Origin: Chromera velia
Taxonomy: Eukaryota; Sar; Chromeraceae
Length of the DNA stretch: 41,549 bases
NCBI GenBank assembly: GCA_018398765.1
Contig: JAHBMJ010005204.1
Coordinates: 7,309 to 48,857 of the forward strand
Direction of reading: 5' to 3'
Below the pieces are notes generated by a model that was not told the origin of the DNA, did no database searches, and worked only from the letters and a program-made list of their open reading frames with translations. This document shows positions 32,298-41,549 of the stretch, in pieces. Positions within the stretch are counted from its first letter, which is position 1. Every line of letters begins with the position of its first letter. The position numbers and the translations under genes were made by a program.

Positions 32298-32849
32298 TTA
32301 TGCTTGATTTTCTTTGACGAAGTACGAGTAAAAGACAGAGTGACAGGAGGCAGGGGTGGAGCGATAACATGCATCCTCTATTACTTTTGCGACCATATGC
32401 CTACGTGCAGGGCCTGTCTCTTTTGCTCTTTTCATCTGATACAGCATACCGATCAGATCTTCTACCTTGGAACGCGGCTCTCTATTTCCTTTCCCTTTCT
32501 CTTCTTTGTTGTGGACTTCTGCGAGCTGTTCGGCAGTCACATCTCGAAAAGCATCCTTAAGTTCCTCTTTACATCTCCCCCACACTCTTCGTCTCATCAA
32601 GATTCTTTTTATGAGTGTGTTCACATGGTAGTCTGCTTCGTTGACCAAAAAGGTGAACAGGGCCATTTTATCGATTTTCCCATCCCCTTCTGACTTTCTT
32701 ACCCGCTTTGCTCTTTTATTCCTCTCGTCTGTCCACGCTTGTACCAGATAGCCAATGCATTGAATTTCCTCCCTTTCCCATTCATGCACTAGGCATTCTG
32801 TGAGCACGTGGACCTCATCCTCGAGGACTGAAAAACCGAAAAGTACCAA
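32298..32849 (-). CDS. unrecognised ORF, possibly the tail of a non-LTR retrotransposon
   Basis: 183-residue minus-strand frame, closed at 32298. It opens with EDEVHVLTECLVHEWERE, which resembles the His-x(2-3)-Leu-x-x-Cys region after the reverse-transcriptase domain of LINEs, followed by a charged, helical sequence rich in Lys, Arg and Glu. No upstream RT domain is seen on the minus strand. Its start overlaps the left 165-bp direct repeat. It could be a relic or an unrelated hypothetical gene. Confidence 0.3.
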   Translation of the reverse strand: MVLFGFSVLEDEVHVLTECLVHEWEREEIQCIGYLVQAWTDERNKRAKRVRKSEGDGKIDKMALFTFLVNEADYHVNTLIKRILMRRRVWGRCKEELKDAFRDVTAEQLAEVHNKEEKGKGNREPRSKVEDLIGMLYQMKRAKETGPARRHMVAKVIEDACYRSTPASCHSVFYSYFVKENQA

Positions 32850-32999
32850 AAAGTTTCGTGGTGTGTACTCAGTTCTAGGTTAGAGACGAGAGATTGTACG
32901 ATGGAGTCAGTTTTACATAGGAGTTGATTGTTCCTACTTTAGAGATTCTGTCTGTTCTGCCTCACTTTGTACTTCTGTACTTTGATTGATCAGACTTTT
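32835..32999. repeat. 165-bp direct repeat, left copy
   Basis: Begins accgaaaagt, contains tggtgtgtactcagttctagg and ends ttgattgatcagactttt. It matches the copy at 35305-35470 with about ten differences. Confidence 0.9.
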
Positions 33000-33353
33000 C
33001 CTGTCTGATTCAAATGTATGCATACACTTTGATCAATTTATATTTGAGACTTATCCGGTTGGTTACATAATGCGCCTGGCTTGATTCTTCTGATTTCGCT
33101 CTGCATGCGCGCGTTCTCCCGTGCTTTGGTTAATCAGTCAGTCAGGCGGCGGCGGAACACTGAGATATCAGACCCAACAGGGCCGAACTTCTCACACACA
33201 CCCTGTCCCGACGACGTCTGATTTCTTCTGTTGTTCTTGTCTCTGTATGCAAGACTTTATACGTTTGTGAGCAAAGAACAATATCCTTTTAGAGAGGAAT
33301 CTTATCATCTCAATGCCATATCAACTTGTAGTGTATTTATCTGTCTGTCTGTT

Positions 33354-33354
<1 letters not shown>

Positions 33355-33396
<42 letters not shown>

Positions 33397-33415
33397 GTCT
33401 GTCTGTCTGTCTAAC
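33355..33415. repeat. (CT)n and (CTGT)n microsatellite
   Basis: CT tract at 33357-33386 followed by short CTGT units to about 33413. Confidence 0.85.
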
Positions 33416-33587
33416 TCCTCCTCAGTCCCTATTTGAGTCTTTGTCCATCCGTAGGCTCTTGAGTCAGTGAAGTCTTCTTCGACCTTGGTTCTTTGCTTTC
33501 AAGCTTCTGGCTGATCCGGCCAAAGAGGCTCTTGCTTTCTCTCTCTCCTCTTTCCTCTTTTTGCCTTTTTCCTTCACACCCCCTTCC

Positions 33588-34424
33588 CTATTGTACTTGA
33601 ATGTTCACTATGCTGTTCCCCTTTTCTGCCTTCCCCTGTCCCTCCCCAGAGCTTGGGGCAAAGTAGCCTAGAAAATAGCGGTTACCCGCAATCACCCCCT
33701 GACTCAAGCGCTGGTCACTGCTCTTTAATAGGGCAATGCCATTCTCTAGGCCATGCTCCTCCCCCTTGTCCTGTCCTTCCGTGCCGACTGTGTCTTCTTC
33801 TGTAGACGCGTCTGTCTTCGTTTGCAAGGTAGTTTGGTTTTCACTACGGCAAATTGAATCTTTATATTTCTCCTTCACCCCCTCTCCCTGCACGCTCGCA
33901 GAGACCGATTTGCTTCTGTTGCTCACTGTTTCCCCTTGTTCCCACTTCTTTTCCTCAGTTCTCTCTCCTTCTGTCAAGTCCATGTTTTTTAAGCCTGTGC
34001 GAGATGGCACATGCAAGCCGTATTTCAGGTGTTTGCACCCCTTAAGCACTCCCGCATCTGAACTGTGTTCTGTTGTCGTTGGGAGTGGTTCGATCATACC
34101 ATCGAGTTGGACATCCACCGGTGTGTCCGCCTTCCCAATCGTGAATGTAAAAGGCAGTGTCCTCTCCCCGTCTGACTCCAAACTTCTCTCCCAGCCCCTG
34201 TTCCAAACCTTCCACCTCCTTCGTTCTGGTCTTGCTTTTCCTCCTCGCTTCCCCCTCTTTTTCTTGTTTTTTCTGCAACTACCTTCTGTTTTTGCACTTG
34301 TTCCTTCCACTTGCACGTTGTTGTCTGTTTTTTCTGTCCCTTTGCTTTCTTTATCTGTTTGTTCCACTTGTTTCAGTCGTTCATCTCTCCTTTCACTCAA
34401 TCTGTCAGTCTTCTTGTTGATCAT
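33588..34424 (-). CDS. unrecognised ORF, 278 residues, charged
   Basis: The minus-strand frame from an ATG at 34424 is very rich in Lys, Glu, Arg, Thr and Gly with no domain I recognise. It has a Lys/Arg-rich patch (KNKKKRGKRGGKARPERRR) at about residues 53-71. In the same frame, only a TAA (34437-34439) separates it from the repeat ORF at 34440-34712, so the two may once have been one protein of about 370 residues. It lies between the two 165-bp direct repeats and may be a decayed structural (ORF1-like) gene of a mobile element. Confidence 0.3.
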   Translation of the reverse strand: MINKKTDRLSERRDERLKQVEQTDKESKGTEKTDNNVQVEGTSAKTEGSCRKNKKKRGKRGGKARPERRRWKVWNRGWERSLESDGERTLPFTFTIGKADTPVDVQLDGMIEPLPTTTEHSSDAGVLKGCKHLKYGLHVPSRTGLKNMDLTEGERTEEKKWEQGETVSNRSKSVSASVQGEGVKEKYKDSICRSENQTTLQTKTDASTEEDTVGTEGQDKGEEHGLENGIALLKSSDQRLSQGVIAGNRYFLGYFAPSSGEGQGKAEKGNSIVNIQVQ

Positions 34425-34464
34425 TTGGTTGTCTCGTTATTTAATTGTTCTCTCACTTCTCCTT

Positions 34465-34712
34465 TCTATCATTCTGTCAATCCTTGCTTCAGTCATTCTG
34501 TCAACTCTTTCTTCAGTTATTCTGTCAATCCTTGTTTCAGTCATTCTGTCAATTCTTTCTTCAGTCATTCTGTCAATTCTTCCTTCAATCATTCTTTCAA
34601 TCCTTCCTTCAATCATTCTTTCAATCCTTCCTTCAATCTTCTTTTCAATCCTTCCTTCAATCATTCTTTCAATCCTTCCTTCAATCATTCTGTCCATCTT
34701 CTCTTCATTCAT
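34465..34712 (-). repeat. 24-bp in-frame minisatellite encoding an 8-residue repeat
   Basis: About ten units of 24 bp (plus strand cattctttcaatccttccttcaat). On the minus strand they encode RIERMIEG/RIDRMTEE units in the frame of the ORF that follows at 33588-34424. The period is a multiple of three and the frame is kept across all units, as in coiled-coil or linker repeats. Confidence 0.85.
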
Positions 34713-34859
34713 TCCTTCTTCTCCTTCTTACTCACTGCTGCTCATCTTTCTCTCTTTCGGTTTGCTTCTTTCTTTCTCTCCAACTCTGACCCACAGCGAA
34801 ATCTGAACTTGAACAGGCGGAGCTTGCTCGGCTCCCCACAGACTCAGTGCCTCGAAGAC

Positions 34860-35210
34860 TTAGTCTGCAGGTTCTGCCAGTACAGTCTCTGGTTGTCCCA
34901 CTGCCAACACCCATTCAAGCCAGTCCCGCCTCTGCCTGAAGCAGCCCGTGTACAGGTCAAAGATCTCTACTCCTTCTCTCCAAGAGTGGACGTGAACAAC
35001 CCTCCCCGGCCTGTCTGCAGACCACGAAGGATTAAACACGACCCGATACCTGCCTCGAGAAACATTTGTCACCCTGCCTGCTGCAAACAAGTTGTGTGCT
35101 GGTCTGAGACTCCCGTTTCTAAATCCTCGTTGCTGTATTCCTTTGCGCTGTTCAAAGCCGAGCTGAGTCTCGAGGTGTTTCTGCTCGAAGGCATATGGAC
35201 TTTGTAACAT
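34860..35210 (-). CDS. unrecognised ORF, 116 residues
   Basis: The minus-strand frame starting at 35210 includes AGRVTNVSRGRYRVVFNPSW, a beta-rich looking stretch similar in feel to the small barrel domains of retroelement polyproteins, but no firm match. It lies just inside the right direct repeat. Probably part of the decayed element in this region. Confidence 0.25.
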   Translation of the reverse strand: MLQSPYAFEQKHLETQLGFEQRKGIQQRGFRNGSLRPAHNLFAAGRVTNVSRGRYRVVFNPSWSADRPGRVVHVHSWREGVEIFDLYTGCFRQRRDWLEWVLAVGQPETVLAEPAD

Positions 35211-35304
35211 GATCTGCTCTACTAACTCTACTCAACTCTCTGAGCAATCCGTCTAGTACACTGAAGATCATGTCAACGGTTCGAGCTCGCACCTGGAAGA
35301 GCAC

Positions 35305-35470
35305 CACCGAAAAGTTTCGAAAAGTTTCATGGTGTGTACTCAGTTCTAGGCTAGAGACGAGAGATTGTACGATGGAGTCAGCTTTACATAGGAGTTGATT
35401 GTTTCTACTTCGGAGATTCTGTCTGTTCTACCTCACTTTGTACTTCTGTACTTTGATTGATCAGACTTTT
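35305..35470. repeat. 165-bp direct repeat, right copy
   Basis: Second copy of the repeat at 32835-32999, in the same orientation, about 2.47 kb away. No target-site duplication is visible outside the pair, so an LTR interpretation is not proven. Confidence 0.9.
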
Positions 35471-37520
35471 TAACTGTAGCGTAGGAGCGCGCAGGAGTCC
35501 GACTCTTCGAAGGTGTTTACCCCCCCCTTTCTGACCGATCTCATGAAATATGTATGAGGAGACGAGAGAGAATTTCTTCCTTGAGACTCTGACCACTGCA
35601 TTCATTCAGTCAGTATACATCTGATTCAAAGCGAGGAGCAAACAAGAATTAGAACTGCACTTACTTGACTCTTGAAAGGGGATCGAATAAAAAGTGAGGT
35701 AGAGTGGACTTGAGTGGACTAGCTGACTCTTCCCCTGACGAGTTCAGTCCATGATAAGAAACGATTAGAGGAAGGTCGCAGACTGCTGTTCCGGTGAATC
35801 AGATGCAAGAATGACTCATGCATATCACTTCATCAACCCCACATTCGGGAATGCAATTTAAGCCCGTCGATTTAATGCAGGACCACTTTGTCTGAAACGA
35901 TTTTTTTTTTAATAATATTAAAAAAATCGATCGATCTGTCTGCCTCTGTGCCCGTCTGTCTGTCTTTTAAAAGAGAACTCCGAAGAAGCGTATCGACCAG
36001 TCGACTCCAAGTCGGAGATGAGCTTGAACAGAACGATGCAAAAAAGATGAAGGAGAAGGGATCCTGCTTGAGGTAAAAAGCGGGCAATACTGTCAGGGGA
36101 AGTGGCGCAGCGCAATGAGGTGAGTGGGACACTAAAAAAACAGTGTGAACTCACTTGGCCGCACAGTCTGTTGTGTACGTCTCCTCTAAAAATCTGCAGC
36201 CATGGCAAAAGGCAGGAGAAGGGGGGCGGGAACAGAATACTGTTAGACATGCAAGCTCAACGTACAAACTTGCAATCAATAATCAAAGCAGCGAAACATA
36301 AAAGCTCCAATGACCACCGACTTAATGCCAAAGGGAGAGTGCGTTTCTGAGAGTGTCAGCAGGGAGGAAGGAGGGAGTGTGGACAAGTTTCCACTCGGAT
36401 GATCGAGTAGACAGAAAATAGAATACGCAATGTCATCTTAATTATATAAGAACATCACTGGTAGTGACGGAGTGAAAGCTCAGGCCCTGTAGGCAACAAA
36501 CCTGGTCAGCTTATTTATCGGCGGGGGTGAAGATTATTTTCGTACTTACACATGGTTACATACGTATATAGTACAGGAATTAAGTCAATTCGTTACAGGA
36601 TGAATTGAACATTGGGATCAGACACTGATGAAAAAAAACGTTGGCGAAATTGTGAGCAAACAAAGCCGACAAGTAACCGACAGAGCAAATCAAAGCCATT
36701 TAGAAGGAGGGCGAAGGAGAGGGCAACCCAAGGCGCTGCCGCAATACCATACAGGAACGAAAAAAAGTGAAGCGAAGAAAGGAATCAAACGGCTTACTAA
36801 GACCGTATATGTACGTATCTGCACCTCCTTTACCCTTTTCAACCCATCCCAAAAGGCCAAATAACCCCGAATGTTGTTGTGCTTGCTGTTGAAATTCAAT
36901 CCACTTCCTCGTTCATCTGTGATACACTAATATACCGGCAACGTTGTACTTGTTAGATATTCGTCAGAGAGTGCAGCAAGTGATACAGAAGCCTGATGGA
37001 AATCTGGTAATGCATGTCTGATGATGACTCTGATCACAAAAAAATCTGAGAAGAGGACAATTCATTAACGACGGATGCTGTTTCGTGCTGTTTCTTGACG
37101 TTTCTCGTGTGTGGACGATTGTGGACGAAAGTTGTGTTCAATGTGCGCGCGTTGCACGCTTTGGGCCGCGGGCTCGGCGGCGGTGAATTGCGGCAGGCGG
37201 CCCGCGGACGGCGCCGGCGCCGGCGGGTTAATTTGGCGTCGCGCGACAAAAAAAAAACCGTTTCATTCCTTGCACATCAATCGCATCAATTCAGATCCCA
37301 ATTTAAGAAATCTACATCATGACTTACTCAGATTGACTGTCAGATTGATCACTGTACGTGGTCTATAGACACCACCATGAAAACAAGTCTTCTGTCAAAC
37401 TGAGTCACTTTGTTTCTGTCAAAGCTTTCTGATTTGCACGATCGAATTGTTTACTCCAAGATTGACTCAAGTATGCACCAAATGTTGGCCTCCACAGTGA
37501 GTCCACACATGAGCTTTCAG
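35471..37520. other. intergenic region with a GC-rich island
   Basis: No gene recognised. A GC island at about 37140-37250 (with gcgccggcgccggcg) stands out against AT-rich flanks. Short open frames (for example 36628-36864) have no similarity I recognise. Confidence 0.4.
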
Positions 37521-38210
37521 GATGGGTGCCTCCTCTGAAAGCGCTTGGAGTCCCAGTTGAAGTCAATCAGTCGACTGATGCTCTTCTCATTCTTCCAAAG
37601 AAAGCAAAACAGGGAAAGATACGGCGACTGGCCGAGGAACAGCTGGCAACAACGTTCCCACAACCTCTTTACACGTTATTTCATCGGTCGATGCGCTGTC
37701 GCCCAGAAATGAAACCTTGACGCTCTCATTTTTGAGGACAAGGAATCCTCCTCTGCCTCTGCACCCGGGTGGCACTATGCGGAATGCATGTAGACCTTGA
37801 AAGATTGTTGCAACAGTCAGTCGGATGTATGGGTTACCGGCGGGATGCAACGATCATGTAGAGGCCTGTTTTTCTTTCTCGATTGACTTGAAAACAATCA
37901 AGAAAGCCACCCAGGATGCGTGGTATGTGTTCCTTTCGTTTTGAGGATTGTTGGGGCATTCGTCTTTCCTTGTGTTTCAAAAGCTGTTTGAAAGTTCAGG
38001 GAAGTGCCTTCCAAAGTACAACATCATACGTGCTCTGTTGGTGTTTGTTCCTTGCATACAGATGCCACCTTCCAAGATCCGCTGGTACTCCGAAACAGCC
38101 ACAGTGGAAAGAGACAGTGACGGCAAAGGCAGAATGTGCCAGAATGTCGCCCGGTCAGTCCCGGCTGAGCCTGTTGATCGCATTTATGTGCGCACTGATG
38201 TGCCAGCAGC
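37521..38210 (+). CDS. possible multi-exon gene, function unknown
   Basis: Three plus-strand stretches look coding. About 37524-37720 contains ILPKKAKQGKIRRLAEEQLA. About 37800-37926 contains RMYGLPAGCNDHVEACF and then IDLKTIKKATQDAW, next to a GTATGTG donor. About 38061-38150 follows a good acceptor (ccttgcatacag), contains PPSKIRWYSETATVERDSDG, and ends at a GTCAGT donor. The phases of these pieces could not all be reconciled, and minus-strand frames overlap the first two. No family recognised; weak. Confidence 0.25.
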
Positions 38211-38723
38211 GTTTATAAAGAGCGTCTCCACTCTTTTCTTCGCCCACCAACCGACCCCTGATGCTTCTTCTGTTGCCCTACCCACCCTTTGGGCTTTTTC
38301 CTTGCCTCCATGGGGTCCTCCTTCTGGTTTGCTACTGCCTTTGCGTTCCCTCAGAGGATCCTCCCTCCAGTCTACCCTTGTTTGTGTGGCTTCGTCCGTT
38401 AGTCGCATGCTTGATGCCAACAAGCGATCCTATCTGACCTCCCCTTCCTGCTGCCAACAAGCGATCCTATCTGACCTCCCCTTCCTGCTCCTTCCTCACA
38501 TCGCCAAACCTTCTTTACCCTGACTGCAGGTATGTGTGTAAAGACGTCCTCCACTTTCAAAAAATAAGAGATGCCTCTCTTGTTCAGTCGCTCTCGGTGT
38601 GACTCACGGATGAGGAAGGACAAGGAGGAGAGTTCTCGACCACAGGGCAGTGCGCACTCAGTCAGTCGAGCGGTCAGTTGCTCGTCCCGTGCTCTGACGT
38701 GTTCGGTCTAATTTCGCTACATC

Positions 38724-39439
38724 ATGTCTGGTCTTTCTCTGTCTCGTCGTCCGGTGGAATTCGAAAGGCTCGGCGGAGAGACAGAGGGCGTCCTCACCTA
38801 CGCACGCGAAAGCATGTGCATGTAAGGACTGAATGAGAAGAGGGGCCCCCGACCATCCACTTTCACCCGCGAAAGCGAGAGCTGCAAGGGGGACATACTC
38901 AGTCCTCTATCCCTGTCTTTATTCTCCTGATTCGAGCCCTCATTCGTTCCCTCAGTCCCTCAGAGTCTGTGGATTCCTCCTCGGTACCTATCCTCTTGTT
39001 GATGGCCCCACGATTGAGATCCCTCGGCCAGAAACGAAACGAAAAGAAATTTAAAGAAAAAGAAAAAGGAGAACTCGAGTATCCGTGAGAGAGCTGGTGG
39101 AAACCAAAAAGGAGCAGACAACACAGGCCAACCAGTGTCGGATAAAGCTTCAGGAACAGTCGCGCAGGCTGGCCGTCACGCATTCCAATTCAGCTCGTTC
39201 TCCCTCCCTTCCTCCCTCTTCTTGGGGGGGTCGGCAAGTGTCCGTTTTTGCACCCCCTTTTTGTGTTCGATTGGGGGAGCAGCGGGCAGGCACTTCTCCT
39301 TTCCTCTCCCTGCCTGTGTCGCAGGAGGGAGAATGGAGGGTGCCCGGTTGCGCGAGAGCGGATCGCTGCACATGATACTCAATGCATGGATGGATGTTTT
39401 GTTCCCTCTTCTTGTCTCCCCTCCTACTTTCGTCTGCTC

Positions 39440-39489
<50 letters not shown>

Positions 39490-39765
39490 AGTGTGTATGT
39501 GTGTGTATGTGCATTTGTCTGTGTGTTTTCAAAAAATTATGTATGTGCTTCTTCGTCTCATTGACTGATGGTTGGTGCTGCAGGTGATCGACCAAAAGCA
39601 CAGAAGGACTGAACAACTGCAATGCTTCTATGCTCTGGCTGCAGGTATACAAAGAGAGACTTCACCCTAGACTTCACCGGATTCGTCGACGAGGAGGAGA
39701 AGAGAGAACCCTCGATTTGGAGTCTGGAGGCGTCGCATCCTCTCTCGGTCTGCATGCCCATCTTG
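38724..39765 (+). CDS. coiled-coil protein resembling kinetochore Spc25, with frame breaks
   Basis: Exon 1 38724-38821 starts MSGLSLSRRPVEFERLGGET and ends at GTAAGG. Exon 2 runs from 38956 (phase-consistent) to 39174 but changes frame near 39080: KKFKEKEKGELE is followed one frame away by ELVETKKEQTTQANQ. Exon 3 39584-39644 (VIDQKHRRTEQLQCFYALAA) continues the coil. About 39671-39765 encodes DFTGFVDEEEKREP then IWSLEASHPLSV up to a GTGAGA donor. A coil followed by a small domain with Leu-Gln-Cys-Phe-Tyr and Phe-Thr-Gly-Phe-Val-Asp recalls the C-terminal part of Spc25 in the Ndc80 complex, but this is a distant resemblance. The breaks at about 39080 and 39645-39670 could be assembly indels, very short introns or decay. 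No stop is reached, so the 3' end is missing or not found. Confidence 0.35.
39440..39500. repeat. (GT)n microsatellite
   Basis: GT tract of about 60 bp in an intron of the Spc25-like gene, on the sense strand. Confidence 0.9.
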
Positions 39766-39865
39766 GTGAGACTCATGGATGAACATAGAGAATGAAGGAA
39801 GAGAATATGATATTCTGGCAAAAGATGGACATAGCGGGAAGGCCTAGCACGGAACCTATCAATCA

Positions 39866-40560
39866 ATCAATCATACCATCAATAAATATCATTTCTCACT
39901 ATTTCTCATATATTTAGTTATACTGTCATCATCATCATCATACGCCATCGCTATCGGCCCATAATAGGCATCTAACGTTCGGCAAGTCATAACACGCAAG
40001 GCAGATTATTAAATAATGGACCCTCATTTCGCAATATTTGGCAAATAGCTTAACAACTGCATTTCTGTATAACTTATGTATAAGTCTTATTCTAGGCTAG
40101 AATCCATGCATGTACATGCATGCATCATTGAAAATATAAGTGGAATTAAAATCAAATGGGATTCAAACCCTAGGATACGATAAGATAGGATTTTATATTC
40201 CGAGAATCTCCGCGGTCCACTGCCAGGTATCGGCTTGCACCAAGTTCATGCCAATCTAGAATCAAACCGTAGATCAAACTTGAAGTTGCTATAGTCCTAG
40301 GTATACTCAAGTTTCGTCAATTAAGTTGCAACATGATGCTAACATCAAGTTTCTAGTCAAATTTATTTTTAACGTATTTTTACGCTAGTTTTTACCTTTG
40401 TTTACTTACTGAATAAGTTACTAGATTCATTAGGATTGGGATTAGGATTTATGTCCGGATTATATCATATCCCAATGCCAAATCGGTGGCAGTGGCAAAT
40501 CCCAATGCCCTGGACTATATCATAGTCCCACCCCAATGCCAAATCATATATCATTTATTA
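39866..40560. other. AT-rich non-coding region with short direct repeats
   Basis: No gene seen. The word cccaatgccaaatc occurs at about 40471 and 40534, with a partial copy (aaatcccaatgcc) at about 40497. Runs of atcatcatc and catgcatg also occur. Confidence 0.5.
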
Positions 40561-40673
40561 ATATTAGCGGCAAAAGTCACAGCAGCGTTTGCAAAAAGGT
40601 TCAGCTTCTTTTACAGTGGCGGATCGATACGTAAAGAGCTGGGCACCGCCAATTTTTAAGCAGCAGTCTTTTC

Positions 40674-41140
40674 TCATGTGGGCGGTGGCGCGGGTACTGG
40701 AGGCGGCGGTTTTTGTTTGAAGATGACGAGTGTCATTCCGTGCTTCTCCTTGGCCAAAATCGATCTGCATTCAGAGATTGAGAAACAAGGGGATCCAAAG
40801 CGACTGACTCCACACTAGGCGCCGGCTAGAGAGAAAAAAAAAAAAGTAGACGATTTGGGGAGACCTTTTTTTTTTTTTCTTTTTTACTTTTTGACCCTGA
40901 ACAACACTTGACAACAGATGTGCAACACACAAACAACACTTGTGCAACAGTTGGACAACAGTTGTTTGACTGAAAAAGAAAAAAAAAAAAAGTAGACGAT
41001 CTAGGGAGATCTTTTTTTTTTTTTTGTCTAGCCGGCGCCTAGACTCCACACAGAAATCGAGCGTCCAGCCCGGCAAGAGATTCAACACGTTTTCTTTTGC
41101 CTTGCTGGATGCACTGTCAGCGAAGTTTCGGACGCTCCTC
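40674..41140 (-). CDS. 3' part of an unknown gene with a MITE at its splice donor
   Basis: Minus strand. An exon ending at 41045 (or 40809, see the MITE) encodes SASSKAKENVLNLLPGWTLD and FCVE. The terminal exon 40674-40764, after acceptor aatgcag, encodes SILAKEKHGMTLVIFKQK and a Pro-rich tail, stopping at TGA 40674-40676. Phases agree (2 then 1) if the junction is GA|GTCAGT. The 228-bp MITE now sits exactly at that junction. The upstream boundary is uncertain because the sequence beyond 41150 is low-complexity. No family recognised. A different frame through 40564-40770 ending in CKRCCDFCR is open but does not fit the splice phase. Confidence 0.4.
40815..41042. mobile_element. hAT-type MITE, family B (228 bp)
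   Basis: Perfect terminal inverted repeats CTAGGCGCCGGCTAGA and the exact 8-bp target duplication ACTCCACA (40807-40814 and 41043-41050). Inside each end lies a run of about 12 A, a 20-25 nt spacer containing GTAGACGAT, and a T run, the same layout as family A. The centre has several AACAACA/GTGCAACA words. The first seven bases CTAGGCG are shared with family A but the rest of the terminus differs. Confidence 0.9.
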
Positions 41141-41149
41141 GCAGCCGCA

Positions 41150-41549
41150 AACAAAAAGGGCAACGGCAAAGAGAAATGCAGTGGCACGAAAAAAAAAGGA
41201 AAGAAAGAAAGAAAGAAAAGAAAAAAAGCAAGCAAGGAAAAAACAAACAAACAAACAAAAAAGGAAAAGAGAAGGAAAGAACAAGAGAAGGGAGAAAGAG
41301 AGTAAGAGAGAACGGTAGAAGGAAGGGAAGAGGAAAAGAAAAAAACGGAAGAAAGAGCGAGCGAGCGAGCGCTGAAAGATAGAAAGACAGACTACACAGA
41401 CACAGAAAGACAGATCCTGACACAAAGAATGACACGCTGACACACAGGCATAGGCACGCACACGCACACGCACATACGCGCGCGCACACGCACGTATTCA
41501 TGGACAGAGAAGAACTGAGACACAGAGAGAAAGAACGATCGATCGGGGG
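41150..41549. other. purine-rich and (CA)-rich low-complexity sequence
   Basis: AAAG/GAAA-rich to about 41360, then CACAGACA- and CACG-rich to the end. No coding signal. If the unknown minus-strand gene continues here, this is its intron, pyrimidine-rich on the sense strand. Confidence 0.6.

Noticed and set aside
32835-35470. An intact LTR retrotransposon bounded by the 165-bp repeats
   Set aside because: No target duplication, primer-binding site, protease, RT or integrase is visible; only the direct repeat is supported.
37587-37850. Minus-strand 87-residue ORF opposite the 37.5-37.9 kb exon candidates
   Set aside because: It is antisense to better plus-strand frames next to good splice sites, with no recognised similarity.
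1-41549. Reassignment of TGA as a sense codon, suggested by two in-frame TGA codons
   Set aside because: The START gene and the 40674 gene end naturally at TGA with no coding signal beyond, and the two cases sit in a possible pseudogene and a transposon fragment.

Overview
This is nuclear DNA from a eukaryote with spliced genes. All coding signal lies in short exons separated by long introns full of microsatellites, and there are Pol III tRNA genes and several DNA transposons. Gene content (TFIIH p44, URM1, SFT2, a START-type lipid-transfer domain, a ROK/ASKHA kinase) is general eukaryotic housekeeping. Divergent but complete core genes, repeat-rich introns and a draft assembly with N gaps would suit a free-living alga or protist, for example a chromerid or another alveolate, but I cannot prove the lineage from the sequence.

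Layout. 1-1596: mostly non-coding, with one weak exon candidate. 1597-2772 (+): two-exon ROK-family sugar-kinase-like gene. 3459-4904 (-): polytopic membrane protein broken by one in-frame TGA. 5649-7115 (+): 5'-incomplete ubiquitin-like gene that runs into a Cys/His-rich exon. 7116-8844: AT-rich, with a 244-bp hAT-type MITE. 8845-15777 (-): the TFIIH subunit p44/SSL1 gene, about 14 exons. 16368-20171 (+): a START-domain gene head-to-head with p44. 21273-21680: an unrecognised ORF. 21913-23471: a hAT-type element holding a second, nested hAT-like element. 24169-25704 (-): URM1, four exons, ending in Gly-Gly. 25943-26160 (-): two tRNA-Gly(GCC) genes. 26578-31740 (+): SFT2-family vesicle-transport protein, five exons, whose third intron holds a (TCTG)n minisatellite and a LINE-like zinc-finger fragment. 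32298-35470: a decayed, mostly minus-strand repeat region bounded by 165-bp direct repeats. 37521-38530: weak exon candidates. 38724-39765 (+): a coiled-coil gene resembling kinetochore Spc25, with frame breaks. 40674 to about 41140 (-): the 3' part of an unknown gene whose splice donor was hit by a 228-bp MITE.

The genes do not form one pathway. The clearest organisation is divergent head-to-head pairs (p44/START, URM1/SFT2, membrane protein/ubiquitin-like) with short or moderate shared upstream regions. The most interesting signals are: (1) a hAT-type transposon family with matching terminal inverted repeats and perfect 8-bp target duplications at three loci, including a nested insertion and an insertion exactly on a splice donor; (2) an unusual 5' splice-site consensus, with G at +5 in 25 of 25 well-supported introns and C or G at +3 in 22 of 25; (3) a (TCTG)n-embedded intronic repeat family lying in the sense orientation of two different host genes. 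Exon boundaries were derived by hand from homology, reading phase and GT-AG rules, so each needs transcript support.
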